Origin: Heterotrichella gracilis | Lineage: Eukaryota > Sar > Xanthophyceae > Tribonematales > Xanthonemataceae | Assembly (NCBI GenBank): GCA_032358255.1 | Contig: JAULBX010027274.1 | Location: 1 to 64,000, forward strand | DNA length: 64,000 nucleotides | Direction: 5' to 3' | Part shown: positions 46,655-56,702 of the stretch, piece after piece | Numbering within the stretch: position 1 is the stretch's first letter | Layout: each line of letters starts with the position of its first letter | Notes under the pieces: model-generated | Seen by the model: the letters and a program-made list of their open reading frames with translations, nothing else | Told to the model about the DNA's origin: nothing | Database searches by the model: none | Made by a program: the position numbers and the translations under genes

Positions 46655-47040
46655 GTCCTGGCCAGTTTGGAGTCTGGTTTCCACGCGTGGCTGCAAAAAA
46701 GTTAATTAGTTACTTGCATGGATTCCAGCAATGCAGCCAGATCAGCAGTCAGTCCTGCACATGTGACGCCAAGCAGTTCAACTTCATTCCTGTCACTGTT
46801 GGAACTGGCTTCCTCACCTGGGAGCTGGAGCGGTGGGCATGCGAGTTGCTGTGTATGACGCTACCTGGTCCATGGTATACAAGGTGCGCTCGACAAGGGC
46901 TGCCTACTTATTGCCTATTGCCTACTTATTTACCCTATTTTCCTTATTGCCTTATTGCCTACTTATTTACCCTATTTTCCTTAGGGTCATTTAGGGTTTA
47001 GGGGTTAGTAGATGACGCTGTGTGGTCCATGGTTTAGACA
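46655..47040 (+). repeat. Copies of ATPase pseudogene exon edges
   Basis: 46655-46705 (GGCCAGTTTGGAGTCTGG...GTGGCTGCAAAAAAG) repeats 46458-46500; 47008-47040 (GATGACGCTGTGTGGTCCATGGTTTAGACAGG) repeats 46853-46884 (TATGACGCTACCTGGTCCATGGTATACAAGG). Confidence 0.85.
46717..46795. repeat. Dispersed repeat, copy 2
   Basis: GATTCCAGCAATGCAGCCAGATCAGCAGTCAGTC and following GACGCCAAGCAGTTCAAC match 53203-53275; weaker matches at 35751-35811 and 41727-41775. Read on the minus strand the family shows CNAPRLTANLAVLL-like text. Family unknown. Confidence 0.7.
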
Positions 47041-47940
47041 GGTGGGTTTTATCCTTAGGGAGAAGAGGGCTGCCTACTCATAATGAACTGCGCTCACTCC
47101 GTACCGTATGCAGTAAAGTCTACTGCGCAAGTGGCTGATTTTTAGGTTTACTGCGTTTACTGCGTACGCAATGATTCCATGTTTGGCGTGCCTTACAAGG
47201 CGAGCGGACGGCGGGGTACCGGCGGCCGCTAGCCTGAAAGGCTACGGCACAGCAATAAGCTAGAAATAATCTTGGCGATTTTTTTTTACGTCCCTGTGTC
47301 GATCCCCGTGTAAAAACGGGGATTGTTGGCATCCCGGGCCGAGTAAGGCACGCCCCTCCTTGCCCGCGTGGCGGAGCAGGTTATCTCCTAAAGTCATGAT
47401 GGCTGAGCCATGTGACTCCAATGCATATCCAGCAGCAGCACCAATGCAACTGACCCGCAGGTGTGCGGGGGCAATGCTGGTGACCTTGCCCGCTTGGCAC
47501 AAAAGGTTGTTGCCTCTGTCGAAGTTGCCGAGGTTGACTGAGAAGAAGGTGGGCACTCCATCCCTGATTGCCTTGCAGGTGTAATGAATGAGTGTATTAT
47601 TCCAACAAGAAAAAATGAAGTTCATATTTTTTTGTAAAGAATATAGACATATTTGCTACCAAATGAATGATGTTTTTTGCTGTTGCGCCGCTCCCATGGC
47701 CATGATCCCGGGACCATTGACCAGCACCAGGCGCAGCTCATCCATAAACCCTAATCCCCAACCCCAGGTGCTGGTGCACTATTATTTCTGCTGTGCCACA
47801 TCACATTTTTTCCGTTTCAAGAACAGGCTGCATCTTACTACAGTATTGTTTTCAACATCAACATTTCATGCATGAACATATATGTATAATACACTGTATC
47901 CAACATATACATGTCATGTATGTTGGCCAAACTAGAGTTG

Positions 47941-48150
47941 TACCGATTGCAGCACTGGCGGAGCTTGCGAGCAGGCACCTGAGTTTGTCACGGCTGCGTC
48001 TTATCATTACGATTATTTTCATGTATGCAATCCTGTAGATCTTGCATTAATTAAACCAGAGTTTACTGATTCAATCGACCGATTCAGTAGCTGCGGCAGC
48101 ACTGTCAGAGCTTGTGAGCAGGCACCTGGAGTTTGTGAAGGCTGCATCAT
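47941..48150 (+). repeat. Two upstream copies of an ATPase pseudogene exon start
   Basis: Units at 47941, 48087 and 48201 each contain GATTGCAGCA-like acceptor followed by GAGCTTGTGAGCAGGCACCTGGAGTTTGT. Only the third continues into the long exon 48207-48368. The unit period is about 115-145. Confidence 0.93.
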
Positions 48151-48868
48151 ACTAATAGGATTGTTTAAATGTAAATGTCGATTAAACTAGAGTCTACCGA
48201 TTGCAGCATTGGCAGAGCTTGTGAGCAGGCACCTGGAGTTTGTCAAGGCGCTGATGCGAGGCGGCCAGGGCTGGACGGGCGCTGGATATGCAGAAGCTGC
48301 CCTGAAGCTGCTGGACGCACCGCGCCACGTGGTGCCTGAGGATGACATGCGAGTGCTGCTCGGGGGAGGTACGGTAGGGTTTTGCTCTTAAAAGCAATTG
48401 CTACGATTTTAGAGGAGCCAACCACAGGTAAAGGCTTTTATTTTTTATTTACTTTTTACAAGCAAGGGCTATCACTGTAAAGATCCACTTACTGCTAAGA
48501 AATGCACATGTTATTTTTAGTGACAGCACTTGCTTGCCTGGTGGGCGCACCAGGGGCCAAGGCCAAACCCTAAAGCCTAAACCCTAAACCGCCACATGGT
48601 CGCGGCTGCAAGGGGGGTTGTGCTCAAGCGCCTGGTGGAGGCCCATGCGCTGAGTGTGCGGCCCTACTCGAGGTGGGCGCGCGACATCCCCAGGGAGGCG
48701 TTTGGAGCCCCGGGGATTGGTTCCATGGTCCGCGTGGTGACTGCGCCCTCCCGCCTGGATCTGTACTGCATGGGGCTGGTGCGCGGGGAGCTTGAGGGGA
48801 TGGTGAAGGGGGATGAAGGGCCCAGCGGGGGCTGAAACAGCAGCCACAGGTGCGCAGCAGGTGGGCAA

Positions 48869-48948
48869 CCCTAACCTCTAAACCCTAAACCCCAAACCCT
48901 GAACCCTACACCCGAAACCCGAAACAGGTGCGCAGCAGGTGGGCAACC
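48869..48948. repeat. Telomere-type array between two copies of a 25-base unit
   Basis: ACAGGTGCGCAGCAGGTGGGCAACC occurs at 48846-48870 and again at 48924-48948; the interval between is filled with CCCTAAA/CCCCAAA/CCCTGAA variants. Confidence 0.95.
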
Positions 48949-49048
48949 ACATGTCGTGTCATCACAGGGAATATGCATGTCATGCCATTGCAGGGCATAC
49001 GCGTGTCATGTCATTCCAGGGCTCACGCATGTCATGTCATTACAGGGG
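48948..49048 (+). repeat. 26-27 bp minisatellite, four units each ending in CAGGG
   Basis: Units of the form ATGTCATGTCATTxCAGGGx..ACGC, with CAG at 48964, 48991, 49017 and 49043. Every unit ends in an acceptor-like (T/C)(N)CAGGG. Confidence 0.92.
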
Positions 49049-49136
49049 GTGCCCGTCCCCACATGCGCTTGCAACAATCACTGTCAACTGCCGCTGCCGT
49101 CGTGCCCATCCGTATGTGGGCGCCTCCCTGCATGGA

Positions 49137-49190
49137 CCCTAAACCCTGAACCCTAAACCCTAAATCCTAAACCCTGAACCCTGAACCCTT
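49137..49190. repeat. Longest interstitial CCCTAAA array of the window
   Basis: About seven and a half units of CCCTAAA with CCCTGAA and TCCTAAA variants, in the intergenic region after the ATPase pseudogene. Confidence 0.95.
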
Positions 49191-49199
49191 GGCAAAGTG

Positions 49200-50770
49200 G
49201 CGCCCATAAGCTTACTGCCCTTTGTTGCCCCTTGCTTGCATCACAGGTTGGTGGCCCTGTCCCTTGCCTTGGGGTGGGGCAGACCAGCCCCAAGATTGAG
49301 GGGGTGGAGCAGCAAACCAGGGGGGGGATTGGGCAGCAAATCACTGATTCGTTGAATGATCTTGCAAGCAATAGAGCAGTAAGTCAAGAAGGCCAGCAAG
49401 AAGGGCAGCACAGCTGGAGGGTGAGTACTGCATGCAAAGGAGTGGCAGCTTTGGGCAGAGGGACGTTGCTGGACAGCTGCATATGGAGGGGGAAGCAGCT
49501 CCAATTGTGCCGGATACAGAGCAAGAAGGTGCTGCTTCTGGATCTTCCTAAGAATTGCAGTTCATTCGCAGCAGGTGGATTGGCACTGACGTTTGGGAGA
49601 TGTCGTCTAGGAACGCATAGCATGCTTTGGGAAATTGCAACACTTGTCATCCGAGCCTGGTTGGTGCGACCGCCACCTTGCTTTAGCGCGAGGGTGAACA
49701 GACAGATATAGACAGGAAATAATGCAATGAGTGGCTGCCTGAGCCGGCCGCCGGAGCGCTCTGTAGCAAGCGCTTAAGAAGTACACGAGTCCTGTTGATA
49801 CTCAGTATACTAGCATTTGTAAGATTTGTGTCAACCGTCACGGTTGCTACTGTTAGTGAGTAGGCTAGGCGTTCTCAGAACGTTCTCAGAACGCCAGAGT
49901 GGAAGTAGAAACTAATTAGGCTTGCAGGGCTGAGCCTGTCCCACGGCCTGAAAAGGTTTCACATTTCTTACAGTCACTGGCACTGACAGTGTGTCAGTGA
50001 CGCTGTTCAAATTCATGGCCACATGCCACATGTGTGCTGCTGAGCACTGCTGCCAGGTGCCATGGCAAATTATAATTGATCCGGAAGGTGCGCACGTGCA
50101 CTGGCCGCCAGTCACAGTGGCAGTGTAGCCATGTCCATTAATGGACCAATTAGCTCCTCACAAACTTGCCGTTTGTAACGCTATTACAAATGAATGAATC
50201 AGATTACCCTGCCCGGCAAGCCAGGCTGCTTCTCCAAAGCCTCACTGGGGTGCCTAACAATTTGTTTGAAACCCACTCCCGCTCATTGACAATGATTGCG
50301 CCAAGCGCTCTGCAAGTGACACATCCTGCCAGGGATAGATCTGGATGGATCATTGCATCATCCATTCAATAGCCACGCCACACACACTGCACATCTGTTC
50401 TTCAACAACATCACATGGCCATGGGTCGGCCCCCCGGGTTGGCAATTCCTTCCAATTTCAAGGCTGCACAACTGTGGTACTATCTTGTCTTCCCCCGACA
50501 CCACCTCCATCGCCACCACCACTTCCAGACCCCTCCCACCCTCCTCCCCAGCTTTGTTGCTGCCATGCCCCCCTTTCGTTTCCACCGTTGAACAAACTGC
50601 TGGGTTGCATGCAGCCCTTCAGTGGGGCCACCATGCCCCAGACGCTTCCTTCTCTGCTGCCGCACCATGTTCACTCAAATGGTTAAACTCTCTCCTATAT
50701 AATGCCCTGGTGCGCGCCAGTGACCTCCTAACTCCATCTCTGTGCCTCCCCTTTCCACCCTTAACTATTT
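49200..50770. other. Intergenic region
   Basis: An open frame at 49232-49711 (begins SQVGGPVPCLGVGQ) follows an acceptor-like CAG at 49228 but has no neighbours or recognisable domain. A short direct repeat CGTTCTCAGAACGTTCTCAGAACG lies at 49870-49893 (two units). No other feature seen. Confidence 0.45.
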
Positions 50771-53700
50771 CTACCCCGGCCGCACCAGCTTGTCCGCCCC
50801 CGCCACCACCTCCGCGCGCACGATGACGTCCCCGTTTTGCAGGTACGGCACCAAATCCACCCCTTGCACCACGTACCCAAACACGCCAAAGGTGCCCTCG
50901 TCAAAGGCAAGCCCCGCCAGCCCCGCCTGCTGGCGATCGAATTTGTACACAAAAAACTCGTCCCCCGACAGGTATTGGTCCGCCAGGGGCCCCGGGATGT
51001 GTGCCATGGAGACTGCTCCGAAGATTGAGAGGGGGAGGACCGGGAGTTCGCCTGATTGCACATCCAGGGCTGACTTGTAAGTGGGCTCAAAGTCGCCCAT
51101 GGTCAGGATCTCCAGTGGGACCAGCTTGGCTGCGGATGTAGGGTTGATAGGGTTTAGGGCCTGGCCGGATGCAGGGTTTAGGGTTTAAGAGATCTCAAGG
51201 GGGACCAGCTTGGCTGCGGGGGAATGTAACAGCAGGTTTAGAATATAAACTTCAAATTCAGGGGGTGAAAAAGCGGTCGATGGTTTTGGGGTGAGGGGTT
51301 TTGGTCACCACAGAGGGTTTGGTTTAGGGTTATTAAAGTTACTGGGGTACGGCAGGTGTGACTCAAGGGTGGATAACTTCAACATGTGTGCTGTTCATAT
51401 GCAACTTCCACACAATGCGGCATCCCAACTAACCCACATGCGGCATCCTCCCTGGCACCCTTTATCAAACCCCTCCATCCACCCTCCACCCCCCACCTTC
51501 TGGGTCCAGCTCCCGTGCCTTTGCAAACACCGATGCGTAGTTCACCTCAAGCACACGCCCGTTGTACACACCATCCAACACGTTGGCGGCAAAGTTGCCT
51601 GCAGAGAGGGGCATAGAGGGTAAGTATCATGCTCATTGCGCACCAATCCCAGGTCTTGTACAAAACAGAGAGCCAAAACACAAACAGAAAAAAGCCAATC
51701 AAATACAAGACTGCTTGCACAGCAATATTGGAATAATATAACATAATGGTATGATATAATGGTATACCGATTTGAATACCAATGGTACTGAGGCAGTGAT
51801 CATGCATGTGTTAAGTGCAATGCTACCTGCCGTGACGGGTGCTGAATACCCGTCCAGCACTATGCGCAGGACGGCCGATTGCTGGGGCCCGTCACCACTG
51901 CCGTCGAAGAACGCAAGGGACCCGTCTGGGCGCTCAATGGTGAGCTGGACGGTGGCGCGGCCTGCAAGGTGGTGGGTGGTGGTGGTGGTGGTGGGAATGT
52001 GGGGAGTCTGTGTGAGGCAATGGGTGATGGATGGCAGCTGGACCGTGCGTAGCCTACCGTGGAGTGGTGGGTGCCATGGTGTGGGTACTGGATGTGGGTA
52101 GCGGTGGTGGTTGTGATGCATGGCTTTGGCACGCCTGCATGCGCTACCCCCAAATTTTAATTACCCATCCCCCCCATGTGCACCACCTCCCCTCTTCCCA
52201 CCCACCAGTGAGCAGCGGGGATTGTCGGAACTCCTTGGGGATGATGAAGGGGATCCCGGGGGCCTGCATCAACTCGAGCTCGGCGATCTGCTGCAGCAGC
52301 CCCGCCACCCTGCGGGAAGTCCTATCCGCGTCCTTGGCTGCCACGTCCCCCTGCAGCCTCACCAGGCCCCCTTGGATGCCTGTCAGCAGCTCCTGACCTG
52401 CCTCGCGCTGAGCTGGCGGCACGCCGTACATCATCTGCAGATACGGGGTTTAGGGTTAAAATGTAGGGTTTTAGATGAAGGATTTTATAACCTTCACCTA
52501 AAGTGAAGGTACTAGTTTTTTTACTCCAGCACTAGGGTCTTAGGTGCCTGGCGACGGTCCATCATCTTGTGTGAAGGTACACAAGGGGAATAAGGTAAAA
52601 GAGAGCAGCCTTGTGGTGGGTCATGCGGTGGGTCATGCAGTGGGTTGTGGCGCCATGCGGTGGATGGCACGGTAGGTGGTGGTGTGTGCGTACCTTTGCA
52701 TCCTGCTGCGTTGTGCCCAGCTGCCGCCACCTGGCCGCCATGGGCTGCAGAGGTTCGCATGGGGTGGGGCCCAGGCAGTGGGGCGAGTGGGACGGTGGTG
52801 CATGCGGAGGGTGGTGTGGTGCAGGCGGTGGGTGGTGCAGCGTGCGCCTACCTTTGCATCCTGCTGCGCTGTACTCAACGCTGCCGCCACATCTGCTGCC
52901 ATGTTCGGCCAGGGCTTGCGCTGGGGGATGCGCAGCTTGAACGCCACAGACTGCACCATGGGGGGGCAAATTAGGGTTTGGGGTTTAGGGCTTGCGCTTA
53001 GCATGCGCAGCTGGAAGGCCACAGGAGGGGGGTGGGGTGCACACATCATTTGCACTTGGGATAAAATTACAAAGAAATCACAAAGGAGGTCAAGAGGCAC
53101 AGCTTGTAAAAACACATCGTCTTTTGCCATCATGAATTCAAGAAATGAAACCATGCAATTACCAAGGCGGATGTGGTACGTGTAGGGTTTAGTTACATGC
53201 ATTCCAGCAATACAGCCAGATTAGCAGTCAGTCTTGGACATGCGGCGCCACGCAGCTCTATCCTGGAACAGTTTGAACCATTTATTGATCCCACGCGACT
53301 TGAGATCCTGCTGGAGAAGTCGAGTGTAGGGTTTAGGGTTTTCAGAAGGGTTTTACTGATGCACGCACCTCCAGTTGCCGCTGGATGGTGCGCACATCCT
53401 CGTTGAAAGCAGGTATGGAGCGCCTGAGGGCCGCATCGACGCTGCGAGGGATCTGGGCATTGGGCGAGTTGAGCAGCGCGTGCGCGCTGGGGGGTACCGC
53501 CACCCCCCCCCCCGCCACCCCCATGCACAACTGGAGGGCAGCTAGAGTGGAGGCCAGGGCTGTCTGAATGGGGTGCGTGGGGGGGTGGCATGGTGGTGGG
53601 TGTGGTGGGGTGTGGCTGGGTGTGGAGGGTGGTGGCTGTGTGGTGGGGTGGTGGTGGCTGTGTGGCGGGGGCAGCCGGGGTTGTGGGTGGTGGCTGCGGC

Positions 53701-53797
53701 GGCTGTGCGGGTGGTGGGGGGTGGGTGCTGTGGATGAGAAGGGCTTGTGGTGGGGGTGGCGAGGCTGAGTGGCTGTTGTGTTCATGGCTGCTAGCAT
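50771..53797 (-). CDS. CYP38: CYP38/TLP40-like thylakoid-lumen cyclophilin
   Basis: Lumenal immunophilin needed in plants for photosystem II assembly and repair. Six exons (minus): 53797-53369, 52950-52852, 52434-52206, 51961-51827, 51598-51497, 51129-50771; 450 residues. The N-terminal 75 or so residues are His/Pro/Thr-rich (plastid transit), then a lumen signal LAALQLCMGVAGG ending in an AHA cleavage site. Next AALRRSIPAFNEDVRTIQRQLE, equivalent to plant [22 protein letters not shown], a helical PsbQ-like part, IIPKEFRQSPLLTGRATV, and the cyclophilin fold: VLDGYSAPVTAGNFAANVLDGVYNGR, PLSIFGAVSMAH, GTFGVFGYVVQGVDLVPYLQNGDVI with VVAGADKLV at the end, matching plant CYP38 in order. Catalytic Arg/Phe residues of active PPIases are not obvious, as in CYP38. 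Introns 1, 2 and 5 show edge copies. Confidence 0.9.
51183..51222 (-). repeat. Intronic copy of CYP38-like last exon start
   Basis: GATCTCAAGGGGGACCAGCTTGGCTGCGG repeats 51106-51134 (GATCTCCAGTGGGACCAGCTTGGCTGCGG), the acceptor and first codons of the last exon. TTTAGGG motifs (51151-51158, 51176-51187) lie between. Confidence 0.93.
52685..53025 (-). repeat. Copies of both edges of CYP38-like exon 2
   Basis: 52690-52745 repeats the exon end and donor (TACCTTTGCATCCTGCTGCG on the plus strand; original 52848-52905), while 52988-53025 repeats the exon start and acceptor (original 52915-52953). The small exon 52852-52950 is thus flanked by a copy of each of its ends. Confidence 0.85.
53197..53275. 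repeat. Dispersed repeat, copy 3
   Basis: ACATGCATTCCAGCAATACAGCC, then AGATTAGCAGTCAGTCTTGG and GCGCCACGCAGCTCTATCCTGG; same family as 46717 and 35751 (GCGCCACTCAACTCTGTCCTGG at the end of that copy). Lies in intron 1 of the CYP38-like gene. Confidence 0.75.
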
Positions 53798-53986
53798 CCG
53801 CTCCCGATGATCCGGATGTCGGAAAAGTCAAGAGATATTACTACCAATGTGAGAAAGCCAGTGCCAATGTCACCACTCTAGTGCTGGTGGTGTCTACACT
53901 AGCAGAGCCAGTACGTTTGCTACTGCTTGTTGCCTGCGCCAAGTGCCTTGGTGGCTGGGAGGCGCCTGCCTGTTGTCTTCCTGGGT

Positions 53987-54521
53987 CTAGGGTTTGGGTG
54001 GCGTGGGGTAGCTAGGGTCTGGGCCGACGTCCTTTGACCCTAGGTTGATGTACGCACCCCGCACCAGTGCCTCGCCAGACAATGCCTTGCTGTGGTCAGT
54101 CTGCATGAAGGGAATGCAAAACACGTTCAGGTGCTTAATTCTACACCCTAAACAGTAGACCCTAAACCCTATGTGAAGGCTCCCGGCTCAGACCCGTAAG
54201 GTGATGAATGATATTGGCAGGGTGTACCACTTTGCTTAGCTGGTTATAAGCAGCAGCGTACAGACAACACTGAATGCCGTGTACAGACATATACACAATG
54301 GGATGCCACGGGCATGGCATGGCAATGCGCTACATGTAGTGCGGGCATGAGCGTCGGGGTTTATGGTTTAGGGTGCGTGCCTTGGGCCCGGCTGTGGCCA
54401 AGTAGAATGGTACCGCAGCCACTGCCCCGGTGAAGGCCACGAGTGCCGCTGCAATGCCTAGCCTGCCCCCTCGTGAAACCCTCCCCCTGCTCATACCCCT
54501 GTGGCGCCCCCCCTGGACCAT
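53987..54521 (-). CDS. Small membrane protein with SKDVGPDP tail
   Basis: Two exons, 54521-54381 and 54100-53987, give 84 residues. The N-terminus is Arg/Gly-rich (GRHRGMSRGRVSRGGR), followed by one membrane helix (LGIAAALVAFTGAVAAVPFYLA) and a hydrophilic C-terminus with SGEALVRGAYINLGSKDVGPDP. The last motif resembles short uncharacterised plant proteins with a (R)GAYxNxGSxDxGPDP segment; this is recollection, not a search. The intron uses a GC donor (AAG|GCACGC). It lies head-to-tail 189 bases upstream of the CYP38-like gene. Function unknown; a mitochondrial or plastid membrane location is a guess from the basic N-terminus. Confidence 0.6.
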
Positions 54522-56702
54522 GGAAATGGCAGAGTGGGCTGACTGGGAAGAGGGTTGGATGAGAGTGGTGCAGCAGCTGGCTTAATCCCTACACACCCTT
54601 ATAACTAGGACCCAATTACAGTGAGACCCCTGGGTGATGATGAACGGCTGGAGAGAGATAGGAGCTGTACCAGAATAGAAAGCTGGGGGCTTGAGCAGGC
54701 AGAAGGTGGCAAAATAACACGAGGTGCAAAGGGTGACAGGACAACCTCCGAACCCAAAGTCTATCTCCAGCACACCTGGGGGGTAGAGGGTGGGCAGTGG
54801 GGTGAAGCTGGGACATAGTGTGACACTTTGGGAAAGCCAGCAACAGACACAAACACATTAAAAGCAAAAGGTTATGCCACTGCCCTAGCGTAACGCTCTA
54901 ACCGTCCCAGCTTGATGCGTGCCCCAGACAGCACTGCCACACAAGGCATGCCATCACCTTGCGCATGCCAATCCCAACCCTAATCTCGCGGAGTGGCGCA
55001 GGACGGATACGAAATGGCAGTCCAAGTATCAGCGCCGAAAACACCTACTGCATGCGTACAGCACCGCCAAATGCTTGCCCAACTTGATCTGGGCGATAGG
55101 CATGGCATGGCGGACACCTTACCTAGGGTGAAGCTTCTCTTCTCAACTCGGTGCCTATTCAAGCAACGCCTCTTTGCAGGGATTTTCCTGAACTTCACCA
55201 GCTACCGATTCCTTTAACGTCTGGTGATAGCAGTGAAACTGCTGGCCTGGATAAGCCTTTGCCTTTATGGAAAATGGCCCATAGGTATTGGACAGGAATT
55301 TCAGGGGGGTTCAAACGGGGATGAATTTTGCTGAGCTGGATCACAGGGCAGGTTTGCATCTCCGAAAGGTTCTCGACAGCCTTTTTGCACAGGTGACGCA
55401 GCCTGCAAAAGACAGTGCGCACATGTCCAGCAGCAAGCTATCTCACCTGCAGTAGCATGGGCTACGCATGATCGGGTACAGCGCTGCGTGGGATAAGAGG
55501 CACGCCTGTAACCACTTCAGCATCGCGAGCTATTGGATGGTGCGAGCACCTGGTGAGTCACCACACGTTTGGCGCGGCGGGCGCGGTTTCCCACCCCACT
55601 CAGCCGCTGTTTTGCTCGATTGTCCGTTACTGGGCCTACCGTACAGCGGCATTGTTGTATTGTTGTGCGGCAAGCGGTGTTGGACAACAAGGCCATTTTA
55701 AATTTACGGGTGAAACATGACAAGTGCTGTTGACCGTAGCGCAGTAGACACGACCGCGGGTGCACTCCTATTTGACAACATACCGGTAGGCACTGTTGCC
55801 CCTCTCGCCTGTAGCCGTCTGTATTCATCTTCACCCGAGACGTTTTCTTGCTAGTGGCGCCTGCAGCTTGTCTAGGCCCAAAGTGAGTGTGCGTTTCCAA
55901 CCTATTTGAACTCCGGCATAAACGTGGGATTCGCTGTGTCCGTCCATCTTCAGTAATACCCACACGAGGTGTAGGCTTTATCCGAAGACGACTTTGGGCT
56001 GCATGTCACTGGATGCCAGACACCGTATATTCTCGCCAACGGCCACAAACTAATGCTGAGGTGCTGTATGCTGTGCAGAAGATGTTATTCCCTGGAGAAA
56101 TTCTGGTTTTCTTTACAAGCGCCTGACCCTTGCTCCTGCTCGGGAGCTTCTCAGCAATTCCATCGCTATGGGCTCACTCTCTGCCTTTGAGAACCTTTTT
56201 GGGTCCAGAGGACAGGCGTTGTGATGAAGGCAATGCCACGCTCAACGGTCTGCTGCACTGTTGAAGCAGACTGGCCGGTGGTCTACTGAACAGTACCGTT
56301 AGCAGAGACAGTGGTCCTCGTGGTACCACTGACCTTGGCCTAGAGCTGGACCCGCTATGGCATCTGCAGCATTTTCTCCCTTGCTACCAGCTTCACCAGT
56401 GTACAGTATCAGGTACGCAGGGCCAAGTGTAAAGTACTGAACATTCTAGACTGTGTTATGACCACACATGTTGGTTTATAACAACTTAAAAGTCATTGTG
56501 GAGTTTGTGCTATTATCTGCGTTTGGTTTGGTCCAACCTGGGCTTGCGCTTCCAGACTTATTTTGCAACTCCTGCGGGACACTACAGCACAGCACCAAAG
56601 CACCCATCGCTGAGACTACCCCTGTTTTGCAGCCCCGTGGCCGAGGCGCTACCCCCACAGTACCAGCTGTTCCAAGCGCGGCCTCCAACCTCCGCCCAAG
56701 CC
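54522..56702. other. Divergent intergenic region
   Basis: Contains the promoters of the small membrane protein (minus) and the Q-rich protein (plus). No exon chain or RNA gene recognised. An open frame continues upstream of 56703 to about 56496, so the first exon of the Q-rich gene may start earlier. Confidence 0.5.

Larger units (their letters stand above)
44359..48835 (+). pseudogene. Decayed P-loop ATPase gene (archaeal-ATPase/STAND-like)
   Basis: Order of a P-loop ATPase on one strand: short first exon 44359-44400 (MATATASVGRVPCR), 44683-44838, polyQ linker and Walker A (ILGPRNSGKSALLAKY) in an exon from about 45486 to 45915, Walker B area with DEAQAMMGW in 46268-46499, VYDATWSMVYK near 46850-46884 and CGGNAGDLARLAQKV at about 47465, then a helical tail in 48207-48368 and about 48600-48835. 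Splice sites remain recognisable, but the frame is broken: an in-frame TAG at 45827-45829 inside clearly coding sequence, loss of about four bases just before DEAQ, a shift between FLTWELERWACELL and VYDATW, and a TGA at about 47540. Three to four independent lesions argue for a recently decayed gene rather than an assembly slip. Several introns carry exon-edge copies. Family assigned from the motif pattern only. Confidence 0.6.

Noticed and set aside
47520-47560. Selenocysteine TGA in the ATPase pseudogene
   Set aside because: Other lesions (TAG and frame shifts) in the same gene make plain decay the simpler explanation; no SECIS-like structure seen.
47340-47625. Minus-strand frame with repeated GNNLLCQAGK/GDNLLRHAGK text
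   Set aside because: The plus strand in the same place encodes the ATPase CGGNAGDLARLAQ motif; the minus-strand likeness comes from a local duplicate of it.
48948-49048. CRISPR-like regular repeats
   Set aside because: Units are contiguous without unique spacers and the genome is eukaryotic; it is a minisatellite.
49137-49190. True chromosome end
   Set aside because: The telomere-type array is short, degenerate and followed by further genes; dozens of similar arrays occur inside introns.
53570-53790. Long frames on the plus strand in the G-rich tract (Gly/Val/Trp-rich)
   Set aside because: They are the reverse of the His/Pro-rich coding stretch of the CYP38-like gene and simple repeats, with no independent support.
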